Assembly (NCBI RefSeq): GCF_000026945.1
Contig: NC_012861.1
Span: forward strand, 1,302,001-1,366,000
Origin: Candida dubliniensis CD36
Lineage: Eukaryota; Ascomycota; Pichiomycetes; Serinales; Debaryomycetaceae
Reading direction: 5' to 3'
DNA: 64,000 nt
Part shown: positions 1 to 11,812 of the stretch, in pieces
Position numbering within the stretch: the first letter of the stretch is position 1
Layout: the number at the start of each line of letters is the position of its first letter
Program-made: the position numbers and the translations under genes
The notes under the pieces: generated by a model
What the model saw: only the letters and a program-made list of their open reading frames with translations
Database searches by the model: none
What the model was told of the DNA's origin: nothing

Positions 1-81
1 AGTTCCGTTTCTACACCTGACACCCAAAATCCCAACATTCGGAGCAAACAACAGCAACAACAACAACAACAGCAACAACAA

Positions 82-113
<32 letters not shown>

Positions 114-1575
114 ACAACATTCGTACCAGCAACCACAGCATCAACAGCAAGTTCCAGATATATTTTATACTCAAGGCAATACAATTGGAGGCTATGTTAC
201 ATCAAAACAACAGCAAAAAGAGTTTTCTAGAAAAAGTGGTGGAGATCAAACACTTGTACCTCAAACCAATTCTAAATTACAACAACAACTAGCTGAGACT
301 TCCTATCCGCAGCAACTGCAACAGCAGTCGCCACCAACCCCACAAAAGCAACAACTGCAACATTATCAGCACCAAACAGCTCAACCTTATGGTAATACAG
401 GTTTCATGTTGTATTCTCAAGCAGGAGCTCCATCGTCATCACCAGTGGCTTCAAACGTTTCAATTCCAACAACAATTGCTACAACTAGTCAACCCAATTC
501 TCAATTTCAATTCACTTATGGTTCACCCCAACAAGTGTCTCCATCAAAAACTAATCAAATGTATTTATATCAAAGACAGCAGCAACAGCAACAGCAGCAA
601 CAGCAGCAACAGCAACAACCGAAATCACAGCAAATGTCGCAAATGACACAATTGCCACAACAAATTTCGAGTAAAAACATTCTGATAAATTCCACTCCAA
701 CCAAATCAAGAGCATCATCAATCACTACTCGCAGTGGGCGTCAATCCAGAGCTACTTCAATCAGTAGTTGTATTCCTCAAACTGATTATCCAGAACGTGT
801 AATTCGACCAAAAGTTGCAACTACAAGATGGGATGATGAAAATACCAATTGCTATCAAGTTCGAGCTCGAAATATTTTAGTTTCTCGTCGTGAAGATACC
901 AATTATATCAATGGAACAAAATTGTTAAATGTTATTGGTATGACAAGAGGTAAACGAGATGGAATACTAAAGACAGAAAAGATTAAAAATGTAGTTAAAG
1001 TTGGATCAATGAATTTAAAGGGAGTTTGGATTCCTTTTGATCGGGCATATGAAATTGCTAGAAACGAAGGAGTTGATAGTTTATTATACCCTTTATTTGT
1101 CAAAGATATAAAGCAATATTTTTTAACCAAAGGACATAAGTTGAAGAGTGAAGATGATGAACAAGATATTTTAGATGAAAGTATGACAAGACAGAGAGAA
1201 GAAGTGAAAAGAGAAGGAAGGTCAAATGGGGTTGGTGATTTTCATGAACAAGAAGAGGAGGAAGAGGAAGAAGTAATAGGAATTCAGACACAAACAGAGG
1301 AAGGTCATGATGACGATGACGATGATGAACAAGAAGAAGATGGGTCTTCAACTTCAATGTCAAGCAGTAAAAACTCAGACTCAAAATTATTAGAAACACG
1401 TGACGTGATCAAGAGCATTGTTGAAGAAGGGGATTCAACCACAGCTAATGTCTCAGAAGTCAAATATGTTCATGAATACCTTGAAAGATCTCCACAATCC
1501 ACTGCTATAAAGGAAGAAGACCTTTATTATGGCTCATCTCATAATACACCTCTAACTGTTCACAAAACATTATGA
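1..1575 (+). CDS. EFH1: APSES-domain transcription factor Efh1 (5' truncated by window edge)
   Basis: The frame is open from base 1 to the TGA at 1573-1575, giving 524 visible residues. The ATG at 406 is internal, so the true start lies left of the window. A Gln-rich N-terminal part (CAA/CAG run at about 46-119, another at 579-620) precedes an APSES DNA-binding domain at visible residues ~265-375. That domain has the family signatures [19 protein letters not shown] and [11 protein letters not shown], followed by [13 protein letters not shown]. An acidic C-terminal region (E/D runs ~residues 415-450) follows. The domain is close to, but not identical with, Efg1, which points to its paralogue Efh1, a nuclear regulator of morphogenesis and commensal fitness. 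CTG codons occur in the Gln-rich region and would read as Ser in this clade. The downstream 280 bases are T-rich 3' flank. Confidence 0.85.
46..119 (+). repeat. CAA/CAG trinucleotide tract (poly-Gln)
   Basis: Nearly uninterrupted CAA/CAG codons encode about 24 consecutive Gln in the N-terminal transactivation region of EFH1. A second tract lies at 579-620. Length polymorphism between alleles is likely. Confidence 0.9.
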
Positions 1576-1856
1576 TACAACTAAAGCAAAGGAACTTTCC
1601 ATTTCAAAGACTAATTTCCTTGAATATTCTGGTTATTTTATTTTTATTTATTTATTATTAGGTTTATTTATCCATTTACTTATTTATTTTATTTATTCAT
1701 CTATGTATGTGTGTATTTACTTAATTATATCCATTCATCTTTTTTGATTAGTTGTAGATTATGTATTATTAACTAAGAAAGCACATATATGTATACATCT
1801 ACACAGTAATGTTGGGAGACATATAGACTTTTTTTTCTTTTTGGGATATTACCCAT

Positions 1857-3575
1857 TCAATTATCCTGTGATTCAACAAATGTCCCTCTTAATTTTTGTT
1901 GTTCTTCAATACTTTCAAATAATCCTTTAAATGTACCTTTTCCAAACCCATTATGATGATGTCTTTGAATTATTTCTATAAATAACGTTGGACGATCATG
2001 CAATGGTTTAGAAAATATCTGCAATAGATAATTACATTTATTATTCTTTTTCCTTTTTGATTTTGATTTCGATTTCGATTTGGTTGATGGATCATAATCA
2101 ATTAATATATTTAATGATTTTAAAGTATCAAAATCTTCATATAATTTAATCCCATCACTATTTAATCTTTTCTTTAGATTATCATAATACTTTTCCGAAG
2201 TATGATTGAATTCAACTCCTCGTTGCAATAATGCCATTACTGTTTCTATTATACAATTTGTTCTGAAGGCAATATGTTGAATCCCTGGTCCACCATTAAA
2301 ATCATTAAATTCTTCAATTTGTCCTTTCATAATTGATTTAACTGGCTCATTAATTGGCATTTTGATTTGTCCATTACTTGAAGACATTACTATGGATCTT
2401 AATGCCGTGAATCCTGTGGATATATCATCTTCATCAACTGACCAATATTTATGAAATCCAAACATATCCGCGTATAATTTCGCTTGTTCCATCATTTGAT
2501 TCCAACTATAATTCTCAACACAATGATCCAATACTGTTAGGTTAACTGGGGGCATCATATTTAATTGTACTTGATAATAATCAGCTAATGGGTATATTGG
2601 TTGGGAAAACCCTGGTAAGAAAGGTCCAGTATAGTTGATATTCTCGATTAATGTATGTTGAATATCAGAATTGGGTATACTAATAGTAGCCAATTTAATT
2701 ACACCATTCTCATCAGATATTATTTTCGGTAACCTTATTATCCCACTACCAGCTTTAATTGCTCGATTGAAAATTGAATCAACATCATTCACATTAAATG
2801 CTATATCCATAACCCCTTCAGCGTGTAATTTCAAGAATTTTTGAATCAATGTACATTCCATCATATCATTATAAATTTCTTCTGAATTATTTATTGTTTG
2901 GACAATAAAATTACTGACTTTAGTCATTGATTCTTTATAATCGTTTGACCTTGTAATATTATTATAGAATTGTTTGCCAAATTTAAGATAATCTGATTTA
3001 AATGATAAACTTTCAATCCTAGTATTAACAAAATCGAAAATTAAATCATCAGTAGTTAATTTGAAATTTTCTAAAAAATATTCATGATTAATATTTCGGA
3101 ATTTATTTAAATCATTTTGGAAAAATGGAAATTTTAAAACGTTATCATCATCAATGGTTTCTAAAGTATTAATGATTTCTAATGTAATTGATCCATTTTG
3201 CATTATATGAGCACCTATTAGTTTGGATCCCGTTTCTAACCCTTTATAGGCAACTTCTTTAAACCCCATTGCAAGTTGTAAATATTTTGACATTTGTTTT
3301 GCATTGGAACTACAAATTTTCAAGGAATGGAAATTAATAAACCCATCATATGGGAATTTTGTATTAGGGAATTTATCTTGCAATAATTCTTCAGTAGTAA
3401 GATCCATTAAAGGATAATCTTGATAATCTAAGGAGAAAAATGGCAATTCAGTAGTTAATATAAAGTCTAGATTATTAATATCAATAGTTGATTCTGATGG
3501 ACATAGTGTAACTGTTTGATCAGAATCATTAGCACATGAACAAGACAAGTTCTCTTTGTTAAGTATCATTAGCAA
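1857..3575 (-). CDS. HPD1: 4-hydroxyphenylpyruvate dioxygenase-like protein
   Basis: The 572-residue protein has the two vicinal-oxygen-chelate halves of HPPD, which converts 4-hydroxyphenylpyruvate to homogentisate in tyrosine breakdown using Fe(II) and O2. The N-terminal half contains GFKEVAYKGLETGS (~104-117), the typical HPPD opening. The middle contains GVMDIAFNVNDVDSIFNRA and TLIENINYTGPFLPGF. All three expected iron ligands are visible: His351 (LDHCVENY), His434 (GIQHIAF) and Glu534 (LFIEIIQR). The protein is much longer than the usual ~380-430 residues. About 80 extra residues lie between the first motif block and the middle one (~150-240), a Ser/Lys run (KSKSKSKRKK) sits near 500-510, and there is an N-terminal extension of ~75. 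The insertions are outside the metal site, so it is probably active. The symbol is from memory of Candida naming. Confidence 0.85.
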   Translation of the reverse strand: MLMILNKENLSCSCANDSDQTVTLCPSESTIDINNLDFILTTELPFFSLDYQDYPLMDLTTEELLQDKFPNTKFPYDGFINFHSLKICSSNAKQMSKYLQLAMGFKEVAYKGLETGSKLIGAHIMQNGSITLEIINTLETIDDDNVLKFPFFQNDLNKFRNINHEYFLENFKLTTDDLIFDFVNTRIESLSFKSDYLKFGKQFYNNITRSNDYKESMTKVSNFIVQTINNSEEIYNDMMECTLIQKFLKLHAEGVMDIAFNVNDVDSIFNRAIKAGSGIIRLPKIISDENGVIKLATISIPNSDIQHTLIENINYTGPFLPGFSQPIYPLADYYQVQLNMMPPVNLTVLDHCVENYSWNQMMEQAKLYADMFGFHKYWSVDEDDISTGFTALRSIVMSSSNGQIKMPINEPVKSIMKGQIEEFNDFNGGPGIQHIAFRTNCIIETVMALLQRGVEFNHTSEKYYDNLKKRLNSDGIKLYEDFDTLKSLNILIDYDPSTKSKSKSKSKRKKNNKCNYLLQIFSKPLHDRPTLFIEIIQRHHHNGFGKGTFKGLFESIEEQQKLRGTFVESQDN

Positions 3576-3962
3576 AAAAATATTGGGAAAGTAAGTAAGA
3601 TAGTTGTCTAAATATTAATTAGCAAGATAAGCTAAGCAAGTGATAGCCTCTGTTACGAGTAAGAGGTTTATTATAACAAAATACCAGAAAGATCAGGATA
3701 GTTTATAAAAAAATTGTTTTGCTAAATATATTTGCAGCTAGTTTGCCGTTTATAAAAACATCAACACAAAACGGAACAACACAAAAAGTTTTGACGCTCT
3801 AATAGAGGACTTTAAATTCTTCATAATGGCTTGTGAGTTAATCCTCATTCTAGTTTAGGTAGTTGCTGGTTAACTCTTCTAGTTATATCCAACAATACTT
3901 GTAGACTCAAATATAATTCATTAATAATAGTGTACATTAATAAGTGTTCAAAAAAAATACTT
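3576..3962. other. Intergenic: HPD1 5' flank / MAK16 3' flank
   Basis: No gene seen. Both neighbours are on the minus strand, so this holds the HPD1 promoter and the MAK16 3' end. AT-rich without a clear operator. Confidence 0.6.
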
Positions 3963-4916
3963 CTATACAGCAATATTGGTATGCAATGGTTCTTCTTCTT
4001 GTTCGTATTCGATTTCCACTCTTGGTCTTCTCTTCTTTTTCTTCTTTGCCTTTTCATCAGATTCAGATTTTCTCTTTCTTGATCCAGATTCTTCATCATC
4101 GGATAATTCCTCTTCTTCTTCTTCTTCGGACGAAGATGATGATTCACCTTCTTCCTCATCGGAAGAATCACCTAACCATTTTTCAACATCTTCCATATCT
4201 AACAATTCATCATCACCAGAATCTTCTACATATTCCACTTCACCAACATCACTTTCATCATCTTCATCTCCACTGACCAAATCTATGTCATCTTCAAATT
4301 CCTCTTCTTCTTCTTCCTGTTCGTCATCCACTTTACCCATAACTTTCTTCCAAATGTTTTCATCAACATTCAAAGGCTTATCACCATATGCACCACTTTT
4401 CAATCTTTCAAGTAATTCCTTTTCTATAGCTTTTTCAATTTTAGCAGCAGCTAATGCTTTTCTTTCTCGATTTTGTTCTCTTCGTTTAACTTTATTTTTA
4501 ACTCCAACATAATGCCTTTCATTATCACCTTCTTGTAATGCCAATCGTCTTTCAGTGATAGCAACTTGAGTTAATCTAGTGAATCTTTGTTTACATTTAT
4601 GTATTAAGAATTTTTGCCAATATTGTAATCGTTCATCAATTTGTTTTAATGCCTTGTTATAGTTTTTCGATAATTTGATTCTTTCCCACCATCGATTTGG
4701 CATATGAGTTCGTTCAGCAGTTTTCATATAAAGATATAATTTCCCACCAACGTTTTTAACAGTAGCATAACGTGAATTAGCAAGAGGACAAGATTGTCTA
4801 TTACATAACCCACTGACATTATATTCATTACGACAGAAATTTTGTCCCTTGTCTGTTTTCACTTTAAAAGCACAGAATTGATGATTGATGGTTTGCCATA
4901 CTATATCGTCAGACAT
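3963..4916 (-). CDS. MAK16: Ribosome biogenesis protein Mak16
   Basis: This 317-residue protein begins [20 protein letters not shown], the nearly invariant Mak16 N-terminus. Conserved cysteines follow in [28 protein letters not shown] (~27-54) and then [18 protein letters not shown]. Mak16 is a nucleolar factor needed for maturation of the 60S subunit (27S/25S pre-rRNA) and works with Rpf1. The C-terminal third is long acidic Glu/Asp/Ser tracts followed by a basic KKKKKRRPR stretch, normal for nucleolar proteins. Length fits the family (~300). The start is fixed by the conserved N-terminus. Confidence 0.95.
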   Translation of the reverse strand: MSDDIVWQTINHQFCAFKVKTDKGQNFCRNEYNVSGLCNRQSCPLANSRYATVKNVGGKLYLYMKTAERTHMPNRWWERIKLSKNYNKALKQIDERLQYWQKFLIHKCKQRFTRLTQVAITERRLALQEGDNERHYVGVKNKVKRREQNRERKALAAAKIEKAIEKELLERLKSGAYGDKPLNVDENIWKKVMGKVDDEQEEEEEEFEDDIDLVSGDEDDESDVGEVEYVEDSGDDELLDMEDVEKWLGDSSDEEEGESSSSSEEEEEEELSDDEESGSRKRKSESDEKAKKKKKRRPRVEIEYEQEEEPLHTNIAV

Positions 4917-4983
4917 GATATATTATATGGAGTTGATTCTATAAGGAAAAGACGGTTGGTTATAATTGATAAGATTTATATAG

Positions 4984-5066
4984 AAGAAAATTTTGAAATA
5001 AATTTTTTTTTTTTTTTTTTCTTACCACACTAAAAAAAGAAATAAAGAGAGAAGCGAAGAGATGAG
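4984..5066 (-). promoter_or_regulatory. Candidate RRPE/PAC-like elements upstream of MAK16
   Basis: A GAAAATTTTGA core resembling the rRNA-processing element lies at 4985-4996 and a GATGAG core resembling PAC lies at 5061-5066, 70-150 bases upstream of the MAK16 ATG. Such pairs are typical of yeast ribosome-biogenesis promoters. The cores are short and the DNA is AT-rich, so chance matches are possible. Confidence 0.3.
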
Positions 5067-5215
5067 GACACCAAAAAAAAAAGCGGATTCCTGTATATAA
5101 ACACAACCTTGATCGACTCTACAAAACAAATTATTAATGACAATAAACTGATTGGAGGAATACTTCACCAACTACTCCCCTAATCCTATACATTCACATA
5201 TATCCAAGATCCTTT

Positions 5216-5782
5216 TCATGCTCTTAATTTGTAAGGTTTTATCGGCACTGTTGGTTTTACTTTAACAATTTTGGGACCTATGACTTTATAAAAAACTTGA
5301 TTATCCAAATCATGAACAATTCTTGAAAATGACATTAATGTAATACATATTTGATAAGGATCTTTCTCATCAAATAAATCGACGGTTTGGAATATTTCAT
5401 CATGAGGTAATTTAATCAATTCACATAATTTTAAGAAAAAACTAATATTTTCCATTTGATGAAATGCCAATTGTGAATTTTTAAATTTGAAAGTTGGATT
5501 ATTGGGAATGATATTATTATTGTCGCGACCTAATAATTGGCCTAGTTTACATAATAATTCACCATCCTTTAATAATTCACATAAATCTATCTCTTGTAAG
5601 ATTTTCCCTGATGTTTTGTCGATGGAGAATTTGTGAATGAATAAATCAGGATATTTTGGTGATAAAATATCATAAAGATATTGTTTGACTTCTGGTTGAA
5701 TGGCATTGTATCTAGCTAATCTTGAACTCAGTATATCTTCATCTAAGTTTTTATTTTCCGTAGATATAGGAGGAATGGGCAT
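5216..5782 (-). CDS. SCP1: Calponin-homology (transgelin/Scp1-like) actin-binding protein
   Basis: The protein is 188 residues from the ATG at 5780-5782. An in-frame ATG at 5836 would add 18 residues (MKPTTHYT...) of promoter-like sequence, so the inner start MPIPPIST is preferred. A single calponin-homology domain fills most of it: QYLYDILSP, then the core LCELLKDGELLCKLGQLL (near residues 75-92), and FLKLCELIKLPHDEIFQTVDLFDEKDP with SFSRIVH, the typical transgelin CH end. A basic C-terminal tail KVKPTVPIKPYKLRA may carry the second actin contact. Yeast Scp1 cross-links F-actin in cortical patches. The family is clear; orthology to Scp1 is inferred from single-domain architecture and size (yeast Scp1 is ~200 residues). 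Confidence 0.8.
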   Translation of the reverse strand: MPIPPISTENKNLDEDILSSRLARYNAIQPEVKQYLYDILSPKYPDLFIHKFSIDKTSGKILQEIDLCELLKDGELLCKLGQLLGRDNNNIIPNNPTFKFKNSQLAFHQMENISFFLKLCELIKLPHDEIFQTVDLFDEKDPYQICITLMSFSRIVHDLDNQVFYKVIGPKIVKVKPTVPIKPYKLRA

Positions 5783-6005
5783 TATTGTATTTGAGATAAA
5801 GGTTGTGTATAATGTGTAATGTGTGGTTGGCTTCAATCAACGAAGAAAAAAAATCCAAACTACTAAATCTCTAGTAGGCTGAGTATAGTCACGTGCGTCT
5901 AAAATAACCATAATTAATTAAAAATCAAAAAAATACAAATACCTACTACAAAACTCTTTCTACTTCTAATTAGAATACATGGTGCATGCAAAACTAAACA
6001 CTGTT

Positions 6006-7856
6006 TTAGTTGTGTAATCTCTTTTCATAAGAGTGTAAACCATGAACACCCCCTTCAAATTGGGCTGAAGCGGTTCTAAATTCAAATCTAACTTCACCGT
6101 TATCAACGTTTTGTCTCAATTCATCAATCGATTTAATACCAATATCTTGTAAAGAGTGTTGTAACCCATTGTACAAGTATGGAACAAACTTAGTAATGGA
6201 TCCTTTATCAACAACTGAACCGGAAACACCTTGTGCAACCAATACTTTATCAGCTTCCGAGAAATATCTTGATGTAGAAGCATTGGCACTGGAGCTGGTT
6301 TGTTGCATGGCATCGATGGAACCCATACCTCTATAAGTCTTTAATCTTTTACCATCTCTATAGAAGTAATCACCTGGTGTTTCGGCAGTACCAGCCAATA
6401 AACCACCCATCATAACACAAGAAGCACCCAAAGCTAAAGCTTTAGTGATATGACCAATGTTACCAATACCACCATCAGCAATACATGGAACACCAAATTT
6501 GTTGGAAAATTCAGTGACGCCATAAACAGCAGTACCTTGAGGTCTACCACAAGCCATGACTTCTTGAGTGATACAAATAGAACCAGAACCCATACCAATT
6601 CTCAAGGCATCGGCACCAGCTTCAATCAATAATGCTGCTTGTTCTCTAGTGACAACATTACCGGCAATAACTTGTAATTCTGGGTATTTTTCTTTGATCC
6701 ATTTGATCATGTTCAATTGGAAAATTGATGAACCATTAGATGAATCTAATACAACAACATCTAATCCAGCTTCCACTAATTTGTCCAATCTTTCTTTATC
6801 AGCATCAATGGTACCAATGGCAGCACCACATAATAATTGTTTAGAATGGAATGATTTTGAAGCATTTGGGTAATCTTGATTCTTTTGTAAATCAGTACGA
6901 GAAATCAAAGATACCAAATTACCTTCATCATCAACAATTGGTAATTTACCTTTTTTAGAAGATCTTAACAATTCATTACCATCGGTTAATGAAATACCTT
7001 TTTTACCAACAACCAAATCTCTAGTCATGACTTCAGAAACTGGTGATTTGTCATCCTCGTGGAATTGAATATCACGAGAAGTGATAATACCAACTAATTT
7101 ACCACCAACTTTACCATTTTCTATAGTATACAATATTTGTTAGTAAATTTTGTTTTTTTTTAATTCTCAAAAAATTGGGTTTCTAGTGGTATTTGTTTCT
7201 AGGTATCACATTATGGAATTAATGTAAAAAAAGAATCAGATTAATAAAGTTTTCCCCAACATCGTTTGATGTAAAAAAACATAGTTTTTATTCGGTAGAA
7301 CGAAAGTTAATAAATTTTAAAGAATAATCATCAGAGTATACTTAATGTGATACCCTTTTCGAAACAAACAAACAAACACACACAGATAAAAAAAAATAAA
7401 CATACCAGTAACAGGGAAAGAAGTGAACCCCAAAGTTTCATGCATTTTTTTAACTTCTCCAACGGTTACTTCAGGAGAAATGACAACTGGATCATTAATA
7501 AATCCATTTTCGTATTTTTTAACTTTTCTAACCATTTCTGCTTGTTCATCAGCAGTACAGTTATGATGAATTATACCAATACCACCCAATAATGCCATAT
7601 GAATAGCCATATTTTCTTCAGTAACAGTATCCATTGGTGATGAAACAAATGGTGACTTCAAAGTGATTTTTTTAGTCAATTTGGTTTCTAATGAAACAGC
7701 TGAACTAGGGAAATTGATTAAACCTGGTAATACTAAGAAATCGTTATAAGTTAACCCACCAAAATTAGTAGAATCAATCAATTCTTTGACTGATAAACCA
7801 TCTTTTTTAGGGTAATCTTTCAAATAAGAGGTTGCTTTGGAGGCTTCAAAAACCAT
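6006..7856 (-). CDS. IMH3: Inosine-5'-monophosphate dehydrogenase, two exons
   Basis: Exon 1 is 7406-7856 and exon 2 is 6006-7120; joined they give 521 residues. IMPDH oxidises IMP to XMP with NAD+, the rate-limiting step of GTP synthesis and the target of mycophenolic acid. The sequence starts [26 protein letters not shown] pair sits near 110-230 ([43 protein letters not shown]). The catalytic loop [12 protein letters not shown] contains the active-site Cys. [27 protein letters not shown] is the IMP phosphate site, and [10 protein letters not shown] the flap. The splice junction falls in FPVT-E-NGKVGG: exon 1 ends ...ACTG, exon 2 begins AAAATGG. Length equals the family norm. In C. albicans IMH3 is intron-bearing, as here. 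Confidence 0.97.
7121..7405 (-). other. Spliceosomal intron of IMH3
   Basis: A 285-base intron with donor GTATGT (7405 downward), perfect branch site TACTAAC (fwd 7139-7145) and acceptor TATAG at 7121-7125. Removing it keeps the frame and rebuilds the conserved CBS segment. Confidence 0.95.
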
Positions 7857-9262
7857 CGTTGAGGTGGTAGGAGGGGAATTTATAATATAAGTAGAAAGGA
7901 TTTGAAGATAATAAGAACTATATGCTTATTAAACGGGACAAACTTTGCCAGAAAAGAAAAAGAAGAAAAGGAAAGAAAGGGAAAGAAATTTTTAGGATTG
8001 AAAATTTTTTTTCGTAGGAGAGAGATGCCTACAGTTTGAAGGAGTCAGATTTTGTATGGGACGAGGGAAAAAAAAAAAGAAATGTTTTCAATCAATCAAT
8101 TTGTAATCATCGCATAATCCATTCAAAAAATTTATGTGCAGGACATTTGACACACCCACACAGAGATATTGCTAAAACAAACTATAAACAACAGTGTTGA
8201 TTACACACAACTGAGTAGTGATTTAGTTGCATTGATAAGAGTCTGATAATCTACTTTAATTGATTGGAAAAATAATATATGTATTTATTAGTTAGAGGGA
8301 AAGAGTTTGGATACTTTTTAATAGATATTTGTGCGGTAATTTCGGATCTACCGATGGAAGGAGAAATCCAATCAGAGATCTTGATTCTACTTTCCGTGGT
8401 AAGTTCCGTATCATCTATTTATAACCATCAGTGTCACTTTCCCCTAAAATCGGGAACCCCAGAGTAAATGATTTTCTCCCCCTCACTGTACTGTAGAGAA
8501 ATCTATTGTTCTATTCTTTCAAGCTTAGTTAGTAATTCAATAACTCCCATTATTCATTGATTTCTTCCATTCCTTTCTTCTTGTTTCAATATATAATATT
8601 CTTAAAAAATCAGTGTAGCGGTTCTTTATTTGTATTTCATTACTAATAGTAATTGTTCAATATTAATTTAGGTATAAAGCTTTATCATCACAGTAGTTAC
8701 ATATATCCAAGGTATAAGGTAGAAGAAGAAAGTTCGTATAAGTCGATTAACATACTCTTTATATAGTTTAATTAATTAACTGCTTTGAAAGAAAACTGCA
8801 AAGAAGGAAAACTAGAGAAAGAAAAAGTAAATTCAAAAGATGAAACTTTTTCATTTTTGATGTGATGATGATGTTGATCATAAAAAATACAAGAGTCGTG
8901 TGAGAAATTCAATTCACCAACTTCTGGTGTATAGGATTGATTGACTGGATGGTAATCATAATTTATTTGGTAATCTCAAACAACAAACTACATAAGTACG
9001 TAACAATTGTGCTACAAAAGACACTTCTACTCAATTAATATTACTAAAAATGGTTCTCCTTCTTCATAAGATCTACTTCAAATAAATAGGATTTACTTGT
9101 ATAACAATAATGAAAGAAATTTATATTTTCATTGTAAATCAATACATAATATACTAGAAAACACTTCCCCTTTGTTTGCTTCTTTTTTTTTTTTTTTAAT
9201 TTTGCATGTTTATTTAACTGATAATCTTCCTTGGAATGTCTCTTTCTTTTTTGATTTTCATT
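7857..9262. other. Intergenic: IMH3 promoter and RTS1 3' flank
   Basis: About 1.4 kb with no convincing gene. A GAGTCA (Gcn4-type, TGACTC on the other strand) lies at 8042-8047, about 190 bases upstream of the IMH3 ATG. A 62-codon ORF at 8279-8467 has no recognisable features. Confidence 0.55.
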
Positions 9263-11812
9263 TCAAATCACTCCACTAGCTGGATGTTGTGGTTGTTGCA
9301 GTTCCAAATTCTTTTTATTTTTAATTTGTCGAACTAATTCTTCAACTCGTTTCCAACCTTCTTTTCTATTTGCTTCACGTTGCTTTTGTTCTGCTAATGA
9401 TTGATGATAAAGCACAGTACAATGATCATACAAGATTGGATTATGATCCATAAACACTTTTAATGCTCCATAAGCTAACGAATGAATACTTCTATTCCAA
9501 TTTGATGTTGCTGAATTATGTTGTAATAACCCTCCAGTACCATCATCAAATGCACCACCAAAATCATCACCTAATGGATTATTGGGATTTGCTCCTCCTG
9601 CTCCTCCACCCATGCCAGTAAACAGATCATAATACTCCTCATCAGACATCTCATTACCATTGGAATCCGTATTAATATTCATACTATCTGGATTATTTAT
9701 ACTGTTATCATTGTTATTATTATTATTACTATTGTTGTTGTTGTTGTTGTTGCTTATCGAAGCATGAGCTTGGAAAATATTGTAGTGAGGATGAGAAGGA
9801 TTATTCATACTTGGAGCTATTCCTTGTTGTAAATCTTGTAATACTAACCCATTATCAATTAGATTACCATTAGCATCAGTAGTAGCATTAGGGAATTGAG
9901 CTAGTTTTTGATTCATTATACCATTTTCAATACCCGCTTGAGTTGCATTTGTCAATTCATATAACGATGCAAAAATTATCGGTAACACAACTTCAGCATT
10001 CTCTGTAATTAACGTCAAAAAATATTCATTTGACCAATAGCACAACACTTTTTCACTCACTTGGAAATGAGGCGAACTTATACATTTAGATAATTGAGCA
10101 AATAAAGGAATTTGGATTTTAACAAATTCATTTGGCTCCATCACTTCAAATATGTCTTCAATTTCATTCAAAAACATAACCTCTTTAGGACTATTAACTT
10201 TAGGCCAATACCTAAGCAAACCCATAATCACATCTTCAGTTAAGGAGGGATCTTTTTCTAAAAATTGGACAATACAATATGCCAATTGAGGATGATATAA
10301 CGATAAACACTTTACTTTATGTAATGGAATCAATACTCTAACCAAGAAAATCTTGTGTTCTTCTTTCAATGGTAATGCAAACCCATTAATAATTGACCCC
10401 AATATTTCTAATAATTCACCAATACCATTGAATCTTTCTGTTTCGTAAACAAATTGTAGGAAAACATTATTTATCGATTTTCTAATAAAACTTCTTAAAC
10501 TTAAAAATTTACCATAAATACGATGTAAAGTGGTTTTCAAGCAATCACGTTCTCGAGGGTCTTCACTATCAAACAACTCTAATATCCTCAAAATGAATTC
10601 ATGATCGATATATTGTTTGGCAACTTGATGTTGGAAATCAGGCAGTTCAATGAATCGTAAGAAAAATTCATAGATGGCTTGCATATGGGGCCAAGCTAAT
10701 TCACTTACCGGCTCATCTTCATCAGGATCATATATATCACCAATAGGATTAACTGGGGGCGGGATTGGTCGGAAAAGATTCTTTTTAAACATAGTGACCA
10801 CATGTTTATACATTTCATCAGTGTATGTGAAACGGTTGTTGGATATAAACCCAATCAACTCTTGTAAAGTTATTCTTTTGATTTCTTTGCCCCTAATATC
10901 AAATGTTGGATCACTAAAATCAAACATGATATTACATTGATCAATTTTCTGTATAAACAATTGAATTTGTTCTTCAGGTAACACTTCATCGAAATTGGGC
11001 AATTTAACAATTTCTTGGTATCTATCCGAAGATGTTGGTTCAAATCGAGAAGATGAATGTCTTTTGGGGGTGACAATCAAATCAATGTCAATATTCTCTT
11101 TCCCTGGAGAAGCAATATTAGGAGTCAATTGGGAATAATGAGACTGGGCAGAATGTTGGCTATGAGTCGCTTTACCCTCAAATTGATTATGAAATCCCAT
11201 AGACGAGTTTGGAGATGTTGGTGTTGGTGTAATTGGGTGATTCAAATTGAATGATGGTGCCGGACCAGAAGCCACAATCGAGGGCACATTGCTTGTATGT
11301 GCATTGGCATTCGCATTCAAGGATGTTGAAGATCCTGGTAATAACGTGGATGCTGTTCCTGTTCCTGTTGAAGAAGAACCAGAAGAAGTTGATGCATTAT
11401 TGTTAGTTGGTTGGGAAGGAGACCCAAAAACATTACCAGAAGTGTCCTCATCATTATTAACAACAATTTTGGGAGAACCTTGAGAAGGCAGACCTTGAGG
11501 AGAAGACGCTGATGTCATGGTTATATTGCTGGCAGTAGACTTTATCGACCCAGCACTTGTCGAGCTATTATTTCTGGATGGACTAGGAGAATTGGATTTC
11601 AACGATCCAGAAGTGTTTGTCATTAAATTTTTCGAACTTTGCAGGGAAGAAGAAGATGTATTCAAACTTAAACTGCTTGGTGAAGAAGACCTTTTCTCAG
11701 TTTTTTCCCGTTCCTTTTCTCTTTCCTTTTCTTTCTTTTCTGTTTTTTTGCTAGTTGATTGACCCTTGTTTCGGGTCAATCTGTTTTTGAATCCTTTCAT
11801 CATTTTGGACAC
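9263..11812 (-). CDS. RTS1: PP2A B56-family regulatory subunit Rts1
   Basis: The 849-residue protein has three parts. Residues 1-~255 are Lys/Glu then Ser/Thr-rich low complexity. Residues ~265-655 form the B56 HEAT-repeat domain, with markers [71 protein letters not shown] and [15 protein letters not shown]. The tail has Asn-rich inserts (~residues 690-715) and ends with [15 protein letters not shown], a conserved B56 C-terminal helix. B56 subunits target the PP2A catalytic and scaffold dimer; yeast Rts1 acts at septins, kinetochores and in cell-size control. Start [17 protein letters not shown] is the first ATG after upstream stops. Low-complexity parts make it longer than most B56 proteins. 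Confidence 0.95.
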   Translation of the reverse strand: MSKMMKGFKNRLTRNKGQSTSKKTEKKEKEREKEREKTEKRSSSPSSLSLNTSSSSLQSSKNLMTNTSGSLKSNSPSPSRNNSSTSAGSIKSTASNITMTSASSPQGLPSQGSPKIVVNNDEDTSGNVFGSPSQPTNNNASTSSGSSSTGTGTASTLLPGSSTSLNANANAHTSNVPSIVASGPAPSFNLNHPITPTPTSPNSSMGFHNQFEGKATHSQHSAQSHYSQLTPNIASPGKENIDIDLIVTPKRHSSSRFEPTSSDRYQEIVKLPNFDEVLPEEQIQLFIQKIDQCNIMFDFSDPTFDIRGKEIKRITLQELIGFISNNRFTYTDEMYKHVVTMFKKNLFRPIPPPVNPIGDIYDPDEDEPVSELAWPHMQAIYEFFLRFIELPDFQHQVAKQYIDHEFILRILELFDSEDPRERDCLKTTLHRIYGKFLSLRSFIRKSINNVFLQFVYETERFNGIGELLEILGSIINGFALPLKEEHKIFLVRVLIPLHKVKCLSLYHPQLAYCIVQFLEKDPSLTEDVIMGLLRYWPKVNSPKEVMFLNEIEDIFEVMEPNEFVKIQIPLFAQLSKCISSPHFQVSEKVLCYWSNEYFLTLITENAEVVLPIIFASLYELTNATQAGIENGIMNQKLAQFPNATTDANGNLIDNGLVLQDLQQGIAPSMNNPSHPHYNIFQAHASISNNNNNNNSNNNNNNDNSINNPDSMNINTDSNGNEMSDEEYYDLFTGMGGGAGGANPNNPLGDDFGGAFDDGTGGLLQHNSATSNWNRSIHSLAYGALKVFMDHNPILYDHCTVLYHQSLAEQKQREANRKEGWKRVEELVRQIKNKKNLELQQPQHPASGVI

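Noticed and set aside
3976..4512. Long plus-strand Ser/Phe-rich ORF opposite MAK16
   Set aside because: It is the antisense of the Glu/Asp/Lys-rich MAK16 tail; no independent evidence.
6568..6873. Plus-strand ORF within IMH3
   Set aside because: Antisense shadow of a highly conserved coding exon.
8279..8467. 62-codon ORF upstream of IMH3
   Set aside because: No homology or features recognised, and such ORFs are expected by chance in 1.4 kb.
8861..8960. C-box-like TGATGATGATG possible C/D snoRNA
   Set aside because: No CTGA D box or terminal stem at a suitable distance.
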